From DASVTU01 sp036387415 (GTDB lineage Bacteria > Acidobacteriota > Blastocatellia > Pyrinomonadales > Pyrinomonadaceae): a stretch of DNA of 64,000 bases. Below the pieces are notes generated by a model. That model saw nothing but the letters and a program-made list of their open reading frames with translations. It made no database searches and was not told the origin of the DNA. Location: positions 434,001-498,000 of the forward strand of contig DASVTU010000039.1 of assembly GCA_036387415.1 (NCBI GenBank). The letters run 5' to 3'. The translations under genes were made by a program, and so were the position numbers. Shown here in pieces: positions 6,198 to 15,370 of the stretch. How positions within the stretch are numbered: position 1 is the first letter of the stretch; the number at the start of each line of letters is the position of its first letter.

Positions 6198-7613
6198 ATG
6201 CTCACAGACGACACTTTCTTTTTATCCGTCACCGAACTCGCCGCGCAGATTCGCGCGCGACGCATCTCGCCTGTGGAACTCGCCGAAGGGTATCTCGAAC
6301 GCTTAAAGCGTTTCGGCGCGCAACTCGGTGCGGTCGCCACCATCATGCGCGAGACGGCTTTGCGCGAAGCGCGTGCGGCTGAGCGCGAGATACGCGCGGG
6401 ACGTTATCGCGGCGTGCTCCACGGCATCCCTTATGGCTTGAAAGATTTGGTCGCCACGCGCGAGGCGAACACGACGTGGGGCGCTGCGCCTTACAAAGAC
6501 CAACGCTTCGACTACGACGCCACCATCGTAGGCCGTCTGCGCGAGGCGGGCGCGGTGCTCGTCGCCAAATTAGCGATGATTGAACTGGCGGGCGGCATGG
6601 GTTACAACCAGGCCGACGCAAGTCTGACGGGCGCGTGTCGTACTCCGTGGAACAGAGATTTTTGGAGCGGCGGTTCGTCTTCGGGGCCGGGTTCGGCGGT
6701 CGCTGCCGGACTCGTCGGCTTCGCCATCGGTTCGGAAACTTCCGGTTCGATTATCACTCCGGCGGCCTTCTGCGGCGTGTCGGGTTTGAGGCCGACGTAC
6801 GGCGCGGTGTCGCGTCATGGCGCGATGGCTCTCTGTTGGACGCTCGATAAACTGGGACCGATGTGTCGTTCGGCGGAAGATTGCGCTTACGTTCTCGCGG
6901 CCATCGCGGGCGAAGACCCGCTCGACCCGACCTCGCGCCCGTTCCAATTTCGTTATCCTCCGGCGCGAACGCCTGCGCGTCGCCGACAGATGCGCGTCGC
7001 AGTGATGAAGGATTCCTACGAGAAAGCGCAACCCGAAGTGCGCGAGAATTTTTTGCGTTCGCTCGACGTGTTGAAAAAATTCGCGCGCGTTGAGATGGAC
7101 GTGAAGATGCCGGATTTTCCGTATGGCCCGGCGGTCGGGACGATTGTGGACGCGGAGGGCGCGAGCGCGTTTCGCGAACTCATCGAATCGGGACGCGTGC
7201 GCGAACTCGCGTCGCCCGAAGGACGCGTGGGTGGTTATTCGTCGCTCATGGTTTCGGCGGTCGATTATCTTCACGCGATGCGGATGCGTGTGCCCATGCG
7301 ACGTGCTTGGAACGGGATGTGGAAGAAGCACGACCTCCTCGTCGCCCCTTCGCGCGCCACCGTCTCTTATCCGATTGATAAAACTTTCGACCAGGCGTAT
7401 CCCGGCATCGGTGCAATGTCGCCCATCGGCGCGAGCAATCTCGTCGGCGTGCCCGCCATCTCCGTCCCCAACGGCTTCGGCCAACACAATCTCCCGACCG
7501 GAATCCAATTCATCGGCGCGGCGTGGAACGAAGCATTACTCGTTGACGTTGCTGTCAGGTTTCAACAGGCGACCGACTGGCACAAACGACGACCAGCTAT
7601 GCCCGCTTCCTGA
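6198..7613 (+). CDS. Amidase (amidase signature family)
   Basis: A 471-residue enzyme, the usual length for the family, hydrolysing a C-N amide bond. The Ser-cisSer-Lys triad is visible: Lys82 in YGLKDLVA, the glycine/serine loop GGSSSGPGS at about 158-166, and the nucleophile in SETSGSIITP near residue 184. It resembles GatA and fatty-acid/aryl amidases, but no gatB or gatC neighbour is present, so it is not called a transamidosome subunit. No signal peptide is seen, although the gene just upstream encodes a Tat-exported protein. The substrate cannot be deduced. Confidence 0.9.
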   Translation: MLTDDTFFLSVTELAAQIRARRISPVELAEGYLERLKRFGAQLGAVATIMRETALREARAAEREIRAGRYRGVLHGIPYGLKDLVATREANTTWGAAPYKDQRFDYDATIVGRLREAGAVLVAKLAMIELAGGMGYNQADASLTGACRTPWNRDFWSGGSSSGPGSAVAAGLVGFAIGSETSGSIITPAAFCGVSGLRPTYGAVSRHGAMALCWTLDKLGPMCRSAEDCAYVLAAIAGEDPLDPTSRPFQFRYPPARTPARRRQMRVAVMKDSYEKAQPEVRENFLRSLDVLKKFARVEMDVKMPDFPYGPAVGTIVDAEGASAFRELIESGRVRELASPEGRVGGYSSLMVSAVDYLHAMRMRVPMRRAWNGMWKKHDLLVAPSRATVSYPIDKTFDQAYPGIGAMSPIGASNLVGVPAISVPNGFGQHNLPTGIQFIGAAWNEALLVDVAVRFQQATDWHKRRPAMPAS

Positions 7614-8179
7614 CATAACACTGTGTACGTTAGCCGACATAACGACTTCAACCGTCGCATCATCTTTGAAACTTTTTGGCATCCTGAGATGCATCGCTTG
7701 AAGTTTGAAAATCATCGTGCTGAAGCATGAGAAGGCTTTAGTCTGAGAAGCATCACACCTGTCGTCTTTTTGCTGCGCTCATGAAGTTGAAGCGGTTCAT
7801 TCTTTCAAAATACACACGCTTTCTTCGCAAAAGTTTCGCGTTCATCCTCCCGCGTTAATTCCGCGTTTGCAGCCTATTTTTCGCCTATTTCTGTGCAACC
7901 CTTTGCGTTGCGAAGTAATCCAAAACTTCTCATTCGTGCAAACTGAAACCGCAACGGTTTCAAAAGACCTGTAGCCAACCCAGTGGCACAGTTGTTGTTA
8001 GTACGACATGAGCCGGACAGCTTCTCTCTCTCATCGCCACCGTCGCCAGCCTCGCGAATCTGGCGTAGGCAAAACAGATTAAATTTATCAGCGCGGTCGG
8101 GATGAGATGTGGAACTTTGTGCGGAGGCTTTCGCAGAGCCAAACTTGTAATTTTTCAATTCGCTCGGAGGATATATAAC
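7614..8179. other. 566-bp intergenic region, AT-richer than its surroundings
   Basis: It lies between the amidase stop and the outer-membrane barrel gene. Neither strand has a frame with a good start signal and recognisable protein. It probably holds the barrel promoter and a long 5' leader, which could also house a small RNA. I see no clear hairpin-plus-T-run terminator or riboswitch core. Confidence 0.55.
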
Positions 8180-8809
8180 ATGCGTAAACTTATCATGCTG
8201 GTGGCTATCATCGCCTGCACGGCGCTGACCGCCACCGCGCAGACAACCACGTCGGACGACTACGACAAGGTTAACTTCTTCGCTGGTTTCTCACACAATC
8301 GTGTCGACACTGGCCTTGATTCCAACGAAGATCCCGAATTCGACGACATCGTTGATGAACGCGAAGGCTACAACGGCTTCAACACTTCCGTTACTGGAAA
8401 CTTGAGCCGCTACGTCGGCCTGAAAGGCGACTATTCGTTCCACCGCAACACGCAGAACTTCAACGAGTTTCTGCCCGGCTTTGAGATTAAGACCGACCTG
8501 CACAACTTCGTCGGCGGCGTGCAGATTAAAGACAACTCGAAGGAGCGCAAAGTCAAACCGTTCGCACACCTGATGGCGGGCGTCGCGCACGTCAAATTCA
8601 ACATCAGCGGCATCTCGCAGGCGGATTTGGACGACCTCGACATCAATGATACCGAGACCGGTTTCGCCGGAATCGTCGGCGGTGGTATTGACTTCCGCAT
8701 CAACGACCGTCTCGACTTCCGCGCCGTTCAGTTCGACTACAACCCGACGCGCCTCGACGACCAGACGCAGCACAACTTCCGCATCGGCATCGGCATCGTC
8801 ATCAAGTAA
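8180..8809 (+). CDS. Outer-membrane beta-barrel protein
   Basis: A 209-residue protein. Residues 1-21 are a Sec signal peptide (MRKLIMLVAIIACTALTATA, cleavage after AQ). The mature part alternates hydrophobic and polar residues in strand-like runs (FFAGFSHNR, GLKGDYSFHRN, FAGIVGGGIDFRI) and ends with a strand IGIGIVIK, typical of small OmpA/OprF-like eight-stranded barrels. A strong GGAGG lies nine bases before the ATG, and a perfect terminator follows 31 nt after the stop, so it is probably a well-expressed single-gene unit. A longer upstream frame exists but would bury the signal peptide. Confidence 0.85.
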   Translation: MRKLIMLVAIIACTALTATAQTTTSDDYDKVNFFAGFSHNRVDTGLDSNEDPEFDDIVDEREGYNGFNTSVTGNLSRYVGLKGDYSFHRNTQNFNEFLPGFEIKTDLHNFVGGVQIKDNSKERKVKPFAHLMAGVAHVKFNISGISQADLDDLDINDTETGFAGIVGGGIDFRINDRLDFRAVQFDYNPTRLDDQTQHNFRIGIGIVIK

Positions 8810-8840
8810 GTTTCGATGCGCCAAAAACGAAGCACTAACA

Positions 8841-8877
8841 AAACTGCCCGCACTCTATAGAGTGCGGGCAGTTTTTC
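8841..8877. terminator. Bidirectional intrinsic terminator
   Basis: A perfect 15-bp inverted repeat (AAACTGCCCGCACTC / GAGTGCGGGCAGTTT) around TATA is followed by a T run on the plus strand and a T-rich stretch on the minus strand. It ends the barrel gene and also the minus-strand cheA-like gene. Confidence 0.92.
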
Positions 8878-8947
8878 TTCGTGTCGGAATCTCAATCGGA
8901 GCGTATTCGATTCGTCGGACAGACGCCACAGCGAATGCGCGCCGTGC

Positions 8948-11140
8948 TTATCGACGCATCTCTAACAGACGCGGCAAGTCGAGCATTAACGCCACCGTGC
9001 CGTCGCGCAGTTCGGTCGCTCCGCTCACACCGCGCCAACGCGTCGCATGTCGTCCGAGCGTCCGCACCAGCACTTCCCTCTCGCCTTCGAGTTCATCAAC
9101 CGCCACCGCCGCGTGCTCCATCTTGCCGTCTTCGCGCTCGTCGGTTTTGCGTCGTGCGATGCGCGAGATGATGTATGGAATTTGCTCCCGCCGGACGGCG
9201 ATGTCACTTTCATCGTCAACGGCTTCGTCGTGTTCCGCGACCGACGAAGAAGCGTCTTCGTGTTCGAGCAATCGACGCATCTGCACAAGCGGCACCGACT
9301 CGCCGCGCCAATGGACAGACGCCGTGCCGTTCGCCCTCTCCATCTCTGACAACGCAACGACGCCCGCGTCTACGACGTGGCGCGCATCGACGCAATAGCG
9401 TTGACCCGCCGCACGAACGAGCCACGCGGGCACCAGCGCCAGCGTCGTCGGCAGATGCATCTCGAAGGTCGTCCCGTGTCCCTTGCGGCTCGACACGCGA
9501 AGTTCGCCACCGAATTGTTCCACTGCATGTTCGACCACTTCGAGGCCGACGCCGCGACCCGAAACAGACGAAAGCTCTCCGGCAGTCGTGAAGCCCGGAC
9601 GAAAGATGAGACGCAACGACAGTTGCTCGTTGACGTGCGCGTCGGGCGCGACCAATCCTTGCGCGATGGCGACGCGTGCGATTTGTTCAGGGTCGAGGCC
9701 GCGCCCGTCGTCCGCGACGCGAATTCTCACTCGATTCCCCTCGGCGGTCGCTTCGAGACGAACACGACCCTTCACAACTTTGCCCGCCCTCTCGCGTTCG
9801 GCGGGCGGCTCGACGCCATGGTCAACGGCATTACGCAAAAGATGTAGAAGCGGGTCGGCAATCGCGTCGGCGAGCGATTTATCAATCCGCACTTCGCCGC
9901 CCGCAATGTCAAAATCCACATCTTTTCCGGCGGCTCGCGCCACGCTCCTGCCCGCGCGCACCGCCCGCTCAAGCGTCCGTTCCAGAGTGACCATTCGCAG
10001 GTTGATGAGACTCTCTTCGAGTTCAAAGAAGCGTCGGCGGATGCGCGCGGCGCGAGTCTCCGTCGCCGCTTTTTCGACGTTTGCGTCGCCATCCGAGGCG
10101 ACCGTCGCTTGGTCGAGCATGGCAATCGTGTCGGTAAAAAGTTCGTGCGTCGAAGAGATTATTTCGTCCAATACATCGAGCGGCACGCGCACCACATGCA
10201 TCGACAGAGACGAGGCCGCAGACGTGAGCGTCGCCGCCGTCTCAGGCGACTCGTCCGCGCGTGTTTCTGTCGCGGGGTCAATCCCTTCGCCTGTCTCGTT
10301 GTGGCCCGCGCGTGCTTCTTCGTCCGCGTCGCGCGCCGTCGCTCCGGCGTCAGCCGCTTCGCGCGTCGGCTCGACAACAAGCGTCGCGCCAAACGGAGCG
10401 ACGCGCGCCGCGACCTCCGAGCGTGGCTCCACGGCGGCATAGAGGATGCGAAAATTTACGCGGTCGAACGCGCCCGCCTGCATGCCGGGCAACGTCGAAA
10501 TAACTTCGCCGCCCTCTGCGAGCGCGTCGCTCAGGTTGCGAAACTGCTCGTCGAAAGTGTCGAGGCCGAAATCCACGGCGACGATGAACAGGCGCGCGCC
10601 CTCACCGACCGCTTCGCGTAGACGCTGCAACTCGTATTCGCTCAGAATGTCTTTAATCTCTGCGGGCAGAGCGGCGAGCGCGCGTCGGAGAGTTTCGTCG
10701 GTTGAAAGCGCAGACGGCGATGCGTGGGGAGGTTGCTGTTGTGATGTCGCGGCGGAGGCCAGTCCGCGCAGGCGTTGGATGAGAGTTTGGGGAATCGCGA
10801 CCGCTTGCGGCTCGCGGCGCGCCACGGCATTTAAGCCTTCGGCGAGCACCTGCACCGCATCTTCAAACGCATCGAGCGCCGATGCATCAACCGCCACGCG
10901 TCCCATCCGCACGGCGTCGAGCAGCGACTCGAACTCATGTGCGATTTCGCTCGTCGCGTCGAGTCCGGCAGCAGCCGCAGAGCCCTTGATGGTATGAATG
11001 TGTCGAAAGATGCGACCGACCAATTCGCGTCGCGCGCGTCCCTCCGCGTGGCGTGCGCGTAACGTCTTGATGTCGCCGAACAGCACTTCGATGAGGTCTT
11101 CGGCTTCGGCGAGAAATTCTTGCAGCAGTTGTTCGTCCAT
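8948..11140 (-). CDS. CheA-like hybrid chemotaxis histidine kinase
   Basis: A 730-residue kinase. An N-terminal Hpt domain carries the phosphorylated His in HTIKGSAAAAG (around residue 50). A P2-like region follows (about 165-270, with LSEYELQRLREAV and GEVISTLPGMQ). Next come the dimerisation helices and a HATPase domain with N box LLHLLRNAVDHG, G1 DDGRGLD and G2 GRGVGLEVV. A C-terminal CheW-like domain completes it. It would phosphorylate a CheY-type regulator in response to a receptor array. No receptor, CheY, CheR or CheB is adjacent; a CheW-like gene lies about 8.5 kb away. It could control motility or another output. Confidence 0.9.
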   Translation of the reverse strand: MDEQLLQEFLAEAEDLIEVLFGDIKTLRARHAEGRARRELVGRIFRHIHTIKGSAAAAGLDATSEIAHEFESLLDAVRMGRVAVDASALDAFEDAVQVLAEGLNAVARREPQAVAIPQTLIQRLRGLASAATSQQQPPHASPSALSTDETLRRALAALPAEIKDILSEYELQRLREAVGEGARLFIVAVDFGLDTFDEQFRNLSDALAEGGEVISTLPGMQAGAFDRVNFRILYAAVEPRSEVAARVAPFGATLVVEPTREAADAGATARDADEEARAGHNETGEGIDPATETRADESPETAATLTSAASSLSMHVVRVPLDVLDEIISSTHELFTDTIAMLDQATVASDGDANVEKAATETRAARIRRRFFELEESLINLRMVTLERTLERAVRAGRSVARAAGKDVDFDIAGGEVRIDKSLADAIADPLLHLLRNAVDHGVEPPAERERAGKVVKGRVRLEATAEGNRVRIRVADDGRGLDPEQIARVAIAQGLVAPDAHVNEQLSLRLIFRPGFTTAGELSSVSGRGVGLEVVEHAVEQFGGELRVSSRKGHGTTFEMHLPTTLALVPAWLVRAAGQRYCVDARHVVDAGVVALSEMERANGTASVHWRGESVPLVQMRRLLEHEDASSSVAEHDEAVDDESDIAVRREQIPYIISRIARRKTDEREDGKMEHAAVAVDELEGEREVLVRTLGRHATRWRGVSGATELRDGTVALMLDLPRLLEMRR

Positions 11141-11146
11141 AACAGA

Positions 11147-11226
11147 CAGAGGCTAGGGGTTAGAGGTCGGAGGTTAGTTAAAAGACAGTTTTACTAATCT
11201 CTGACCTCTGACCTCCGGCCTCTCTT
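11147..11226. repeat. Palindromic intergenic repeat, GAGGTC family, copy 1
   Basis: The left arm GGTTAGAGGTCGGAGGTTAG and the right arm CTAATCTCTGACCTCTGACC are complementary, around a centre TTAAAAGACAGTTTTA. It fills the whole gap between the cheA-like gene and nusB. A second copy with the same core lies at 20265-20346. Confidence 0.85.
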
Positions 11227-11724
11227 TTATGCTGATGCGACGCTCTGGTCGTCGTCTTCCGAGGGTTCGTCGGCGTCTTCGTGTGTGTCGGTATCGGTTT
11301 GCGGTCGTTCGCGGTCGAGGTCGCGTTTGATGGCGTCGAGGATGCCGTTGATAAACTGCGTCGCTTCGTAGGTGGAAAAGCGGCGCGCAATCTCCAACGC
11401 TTCGTTGATGGAGACGGTGCGGGGCGTCGCTTCATGAAGGAACTCGTAGACGGCGAGACGCAGGACATTGCGGTCAACGACGGCCATGCGCGAGATGCGC
11501 CAGTGTTCGGCGCGCGAGCGAATTCGCTCGTCGAGTTCTTGAAGATGCGCGAGCGCGCCCACGGCGAGTCGCGTCGCAAACTCGCGCGCCGCTTCGTCCA
11601 AGTCCGCGTCGCCAAGTTCGCTCCAGTAATCGCGCACCAACTCGTCGGCACGTGCCGTACCCAACACATCAGCCGCAAAGAGCATTTGCAAGGCGCATTC
11701 ACGCGCCTTACGCCGGGAACCCAT
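11227..11724 (-). CDS. nusB: Transcription antitermination factor NusB
   Basis: The start ATG at 11724 gives 165 residues beginning MGSRRKARECALQMLFAAD, the classic NusB N-terminus; a GAGG lies just upstream. A longer frame beginning in the upstream repeat is rejected. RNA-binding and NusE-contact features are visible: the Arg-rich N-terminus, and AVVDRNVLRLAVYEFL with SINEALEIARRFS near the end of the all-helical domain. An acidic tail of about 25 residues follows. It acts in rRNA antitermination. It probably follows ribH, the common ribH-nusB pairing, although a repeat separates the two genes. Confidence 0.93.
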   Translation of the reverse strand: MGSRRKARECALQMLFAADVLGTARADELVRDYWSELGDADLDEAAREFATRLAVGALAHLQELDERIRSRAEHWRISRMAVVDRNVLRLAVYEFLHEATPRTVSINEALEIARRFSTYEATQFINGILDAIKRDLDRERPQTDTDTHEDADEPSEDDDQSVASA

Positions 11725-11737
11725 AAGCCTCGTTAAA

Positions 11738-11803
11738 ATTGCGGAATGCGGAATGCGGATTTCGGATTGGAAGAATTTTATTCCGCAATCCGCAATCTGC
11801 AAT
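11738..11803. repeat. Palindromic intergenic repeat, GCGGAATGCGGATT family
   Basis: The left arm iterates GCGGAATGCGGAATGCGGAT and continues to TTCGGATTGG. The right arm TTCCGCAATCCGCAATCTGC is its approximate complement. It fills the ribH-nusB gap, leaving only 14 bases before nusB. Confidence 0.85.
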
Positions 11804-11805
11804 CG

Positions 11806-12357
11806 TCATTTCGTAAACGCTTCCTTATAAAGATTAACCAATTCGACAGCCGACATGGCGGCCTCAAAACCCTTGTTGCCCACTTTGACTCCCGCGCGGT
11901 CAATCGCCTGTTCGAGCGTGTCCGCCGTGACGATGCCAAACAGGACGGGCACGCCTGTCTCCATCCCCGCTTGCGCGATGCCTTTGGCGGCTTCGCCCGC
12001 GACGTATTCAAAATGGGGCGTCTGCCCGCGAATCACCGTGCCGAGACAGATAACGGCGTCGAAGCGTCCCGACCCCGCCACCTTACGCGCCGTCAGAGGA
12101 ATCTCGAACGACCCCGGCACTTTGAAGTGCTCCACCGCCGACGCGTCAGCACCGAGACGTTCCAGCGCATCGAGCGCGCCTTCGACGAGCCGCGCCGTCA
12201 GAAAATCGTTCCAACGGCTCGACACAATCGCAAAGCGAAAGCCTTCCGCGTTCAAGCGCCCCTGATGAGTGACAGAAGGTTGCAAACCGAAACCACTCCG
12301 AATCGTTTTGGGAATTAAGTCAACAGCAGTATAGGTGAAGCGAACGACGAGTGACAA
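11806..12357 (-). CDS. ribH: 6,7-dimethyl-8-ribityllumazine synthase
   Basis: A 183-residue enzyme of riboflavin synthesis that condenses 5-amino-6-ribitylamino-uracil with dihydroxybutanone phosphate. Signature motifs are SRWNDFLT (substrate binding), the PGSFEIPLTA loop, and LGTVIRGQTPHFEYV, which includes the catalytic His. About 30 residues precede the conserved GRLNAEGFRFAIV start of the family. The true start may therefore be internal, for example a TTG near residue 25, though no better site is evident. It is followed by nusB on the same strand. Confidence 0.93.
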   Translation of the reverse strand: MSLVVRFTYTAVDLIPKTIRSGFGLQPSVTHQGRLNAEGFRFAIVSSRWNDFLTARLVEGALDALERLGADASAVEHFKVPGSFEIPLTARKVAGSGRFDAVICLGTVIRGQTPHFEYVAGEAAKGIAQAGMETGVPVLFGIVTADTLEQAIDRAGVKVGNKGFEAAMSAVELVNLYKEAFTK

Positions 12358-12370
12358 GCGACCACGAAGA

Positions 12371-12480
12371 ATTGCGAAATGGGGATTTCGGATTGCGGAT
12401 TAAAAACAGTAGACAGCAGCCATTAGCCCGTTGTTAGCATGAAAAACTGTTGATTGTTTTCTTGCTAACTACTGCTTTCT
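12371..12480. repeat. Composite palindromic intergenic repeat
   Basis: One arm of the GCGGAATGCGGATT type (GGATTTCGGATTGCGGAT) abuts a second imperfect inverted repeat. In the latter, CAGTAGACAGCAGCCATTAG and GCTAACTACTGCTTTCTGC face each other across about 35 bases. It fills the gap between ribH and the enoyl-CoA hydratase gene. Confidence 0.65.
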
Positions 12481-12482
12481 GC

Positions 12483-13271
12483 TTATTTTCCTTGAAAAAC
12501 TGGCGGGCGTTTTTCGAGAAAGGCGCGTGTGCCTTCGCGTACGTCTTCGGTCGAAAAGAGGCGGCTAAAGAGTTCGGCTTCGAGCGCGAGTCCTTCGTCG
12601 AGCGGGAGACGCGCGCCCCGCGTGACGGCTTCGAGACAGGCACGGACGGCGAGCGGTGCTTGCGCTGCGACCGCCGCTGCGAAGGCTTCCGCTTCCGCCA
12701 AAACCTCAGCAGACGCGACGACACGATTGACGAGTCCGGCGCGCAACGCTTCGTCCGCCGTTATCGACTCGCCCGCCAGCATCGACGCGAGCGCACGCCC
12801 CGTGCCGACGGCGCGTGCGAGTCTCTGTGTGCCGCCATAGGCGGGAATCATGCCGAGTTTTGTTTCGGGCAGACGAAACAGAGCATCGTCGGAAGCGACG
12901 CGTAGATGACATGCGAGCGCGAGTTCACAACCTCCGCCCAACGCCATTCCGCGCACGGCGGCAATCACAGGCACACGACACATCTCGACGAGTTCGCACA
13001 CGCGCTGCCCGCGTTCGGAAGCACGCCGCGCTGCCGCCTCTCCGTCGAGCGCGGCGAGTTCCGCGATGTCGGTGCCTGCGCTAAAAGCCTCTGTGCCCGC
13101 GCCCGTGAGGATGACGGCGCGGAGGTCTTGCCGTGCGTCAATCTCCGCGAACAGTGTGGCGAGTCGCTCAAGCATCTCGCGCGTCAGCGCGTTGCGCTTC
13201 TCCGGCCTGTTCAGACAGACGTAAGCCAGCCCGCCGCGTTGCTCGAAGATGATTGCTGTTTCCGTAGTCAA
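12483..13271 (-). CDS. Enoyl-CoA hydratase/isomerase family protein
   Basis: A 262-residue crotonase-fold enzyme. NRPEKRNALT, the CoA-binding FSAGTDIAEL and the oxyanion-hole segment AAVRGMALGGGCELALACH are all present. The region LPETKLGMIPAYGGTQRLAR contains the Glu expected for hydratase activity. The C-terminus is FLEKRPPVFQGK. It probably hydrates enoyl-CoA in beta-oxidation or amino-acid breakdown. It sits 13 nt after an MBL-fold gene and shares the strand with a 3-hydroxyacyl-CoA dehydrogenase, which fits the next reaction of the same pathway. Confidence 0.92.
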   Translation of the reverse strand: MTTETAIIFEQRGGLAYVCLNRPEKRNALTREMLERLATLFAEIDARQDLRAVILTGAGTEAFSAGTDIAELAALDGEAAARRASERGQRVCELVEMCRVPVIAAVRGMALGGGCELALACHLRVASDDALFRLPETKLGMIPAYGGTQRLARAVGTGRALASMLAGESITADEALRAGLVNRVVASAEVLAEAEAFAAAVAAQAPLAVRACLEAVTRGARLPLDEGLALEAELFSRLFSTEDVREGTRAFLEKRPPVFQGK

Positions 13272-13283
13272 GCGTGTGCGTTT

Positions 13284-14162
13284 TTATGCGAAGCGGCTCG
13301 CGGGAACTTCAAAATTGTAAGACTCGCCGTGGCTCAGGTATTTCACGCGCTCGGCAAAACCGGCGGCCTCGACAGCTTTTTTGAAATCCTCAAGCGGCGA
13401 CTTAAAGACTTCATAGTCGTTGTAGTGAATCGGGATAACTTCGCGTGGGTTGATGATGCGAATCGCTTCCACGCCCTGTTCGGCATCCATCGTCAGGAGG
13501 ATTCCCATAATCTGCGTGCCGCCGAGATGAAAGAGCGCGAGGTCGATGTCGGGATAACGCTTGGGTATTTCATGGAGGTCGTCGTGGACGAGCGTGTCGC
13601 CAGTGATGTAGAGACGAAGGCCGATGCGCTCCTGCGCGTTCTGGAATTCGAGCATGCTGCCCATGACGGGCGGGAGGAATTTATCGACGATGGCGGGGCC
13701 GTGTTTGCCCGGCATCGAGGTGATACGCACACGCGCGTCGCCCTTCTGAACCACAACGGCGTCCCATGTGTCGAGGGCGATGGGCGCGGTGAATCCTTTG
13801 CCGCTTAGTTCGCCTGCCGCGTGCTCGGTGGTGATGATGGGCAGGTCTTTTTGCAGACGTTCCTCGGCGATGCGGTCGAAGTGGTCGCCGTGATAGTGCG
13901 ACAGGACGCAGAAATCGAGCGGCGGCAATTGTTCAATCTCTAACGCGGGATTGGTCAGGCGTTCCGCCGTCAAACCGTAGCCGAGATGGACGTGGTCGCC
14001 CGCGTGGAGAAAGTTGGGGTCGGTCAGGATGGTGAACCCCGCATAACGCAGGATGACCGTCGCCGTGCCGACGAAGAAAATCGAACCGCTGGCGAAGTCT
14101 TGTATCGCGCCCGTCGTCGCAGCGGCAGAAGGAGCGAGCACCAACTGTTTTTCTTTACTCAT
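13284..14162 (-). CDS. Metallo-beta-lactamase-fold hydrolase (UPF0173/UlaG-like)
   Basis: About 292 residues. The zinc ligand motif SHYHGDHFD is clear, with further candidates in TEHAAGELS, TGDTLVHDD and PIHYNDYEV. The early LRYAGFTILTDPNFLHAGDHV resembles UlaG-type lactonases. The start MSKEKQ at 14162 is preceded closely by GGGAGGG; an ATG at 14174 is possible. The reaction is unknown. It is on the same strand as the CoA enzymes and may be co-expressed. Confidence 0.85.
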   Translation of the reverse strand: MSKEKQLVLAPSAAATTGAIQDFASGSIFFVGTATVILRYAGFTILTDPNFLHAGDHVHLGYGLTAERLTNPALEIEQLPPLDFCVLSHYHGDHFDRIAEERLQKDLPIITTEHAAGELSGKGFTAPIALDTWDAVVVQKGDARVRITSMPGKHGPAIVDKFLPPVMGSMLEFQNAQERIGLRLYITGDTLVHDDLHEIPKRYPDIDLALFHLGGTQIMGILLTMDAEQGVEAIRIINPREVIPIHYNDYEVFKSPLEDFKKAVEAAGFAERVKYLSHGESYNFEVPASRFA

Positions 14163-14177
14163 AAACCCTCCCATGTT

Positions 14178-14296
14178 CAATTACGGATTGCGGAATGCGG
14201 ATTACGAATTGAAAGACCACGCCCTCGCCTGTTCGTGTCTTCGGCTTTGTCACGGCTTTGGAATCCGCATTCCGAAATCCGCAATCCGCAATTCCC
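14178..14296. repeat. Palindromic intergenic repeat, GCGGAATGCGGATT family, long loop
   Basis: The left arm TTACGGATTGCGGAATGCGG and the right arm GAATCCGCATTCCGAAATCC (followed by GCAATCCGCAATTC) are complementary and lie about 60 bases apart. The element spans the whole gap between the 3-hydroxyacyl-CoA dehydrogenase stop and the MBL gene start. Confidence 0.85.
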
Positions 14297-15190
14297 TTAG
14301 ACGAGATTCATCGGCGTCGGGTTCTTAGGGTCTTTGGTGTAGTCGTAGAAGCCGCGACCGGATTTGCGACCGTAGAGGCCAGCCAAGACCATGCGCTTGA
14401 GCAGCGGCGGCGACGCGAAACGTTTTTCGCGGAATTCGTTGAACATGATTTCGGCGATGTAGTAAGTGGTGTCGAGGCCGACGAAATCGCCGAGCGTAAA
14501 CGGCCCCATCGGATAGCCGCAGCCGAGTCGCATCGCGTTATCAATATCGACGATGGAGCCGACGCCCTCTTCGAGCGCACGGATAGCGTCCAGCATGTAT
14601 GGGACAAGCAGACGATTGACGATGAAGCCCGTCTTGTCGCTCGCGCGGACGGGAACCTTGCCGAGACGTTTGCCGAAATCCACGGCCTGTTCATAGACGG
14701 CTTCGTCCGTGAGAATCGTCCGCACGACTTCGACGAGTTTCATAATCGGTACGGGATTGAAGAAATGCAGACCGATGAAACGTTGCTGACGTTCGGCTGA
14801 TGTCGCGGTCATCATCTCGGTGATTGAGAGCGAAGAGGTGTTCGACGCGAAGATGGTTTCGGGTTTGCAGAGCGCGTCGAGTTGTTGATATGTCTCGCGT
14901 TTGGTGTCGAGGTTTTCGATAATCGCTTCGATGATGATGTCGCAATCGGCGAGGTCTTCAAACTTCGTCGTGCCCTTGAGACGACCGCGAATCTCCGTCT
15001 GCTGTTCGCCTGTAATCGTTCCCTTCTCAGCAAATTTGGCGAGCGACTTATCGATTCCGGCAAAGCCTCGCTCGCATAATTGGTCGGACACTTCGCGTAC
15101 CACGACATCGAATCCTGCGGTGGCCGCCGTCTGCGCTATTCCTGAACCCATTAGACCGCAACCGAGTACACCTACTTTTTTAATCTCCAT
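14297..15190 (-). CDS. 3-hydroxybutyryl-CoA / 3-hydroxyacyl-CoA dehydrogenase
   Basis: A 297-residue NAD-dependent enzyme starting MEIKKVGVLG; AGGAG lies upstream and the longer frame is not needed. The Rossmann loop GVLGCGLMGSGIAQ, NTSSLSITEM, and the catalytic GLHFFNPVPIMKLVEVV are visible. The substrate-binding C-terminal helical domain runs from KTGFIVNRLLVPYM to the end. Short-chain types such as Hbd/PaaH have this length. It oxidises the product of an enoyl-CoA hydratase, one of which is encoded nearby on the same strand. Confidence 0.92.
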   Translation of the reverse strand: MEIKKVGVLGCGLMGSGIAQTAATAGFDVVVREVSDQLCERGFAGIDKSLAKFAEKGTITGEQQTEIRGRLKGTTKFEDLADCDIIIEAIIENLDTKRETYQQLDALCKPETIFASNTSSLSITEMMTATSAERQQRFIGLHFFNPVPIMKLVEVVRTILTDEAVYEQAVDFGKRLGKVPVRASDKTGFIVNRLLVPYMLDAIRALEEGVGSIVDIDNAMRLGCGYPMGPFTLGDFVGLDTTYYIAEIMFNEFREKRFASPPLLKRMVLAGLYGRKSGRGFYDYTKDPKNPTPMNLV

Positions 15191-15217
15191 CACTGTTTTT
15201 GCTTCTCCTGTTTGATT

Positions 15218-15370
15218 TAATGAAAAGTTGAAAATGAAAAATGTCAAAAGTAGAAACTAGAAAGCGCCTGATATTCGCGTCGCATTACATCACGCCGCAT
15301 CGCTTGGCGTTGATTTGCGTCGCTTCGCTTTCGTCCGTTTCTTGCTTCTTTAATTTTTCATTTTAACTTT
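15218..15370. repeat. AT-rich palindromic intergenic element
   Basis: The left arm TGAAAAGTTGAAAATGAAAA and the right arm TTTTTCATTTTAACTTTTTA are complementary, about 100 bases apart. It fills the gap between the rhomboid stop and the dehydrogenase start, with the same architecture as the GC-richer palindromes nearby but different words. Confidence 0.7.

Noticed and set aside
6570..7508. Minus-strand frame of 312 codons opposite the amidase
   Set aside because: The plus strand carries the catalytic amidase motifs at these positions; the reverse frame shows no family features.
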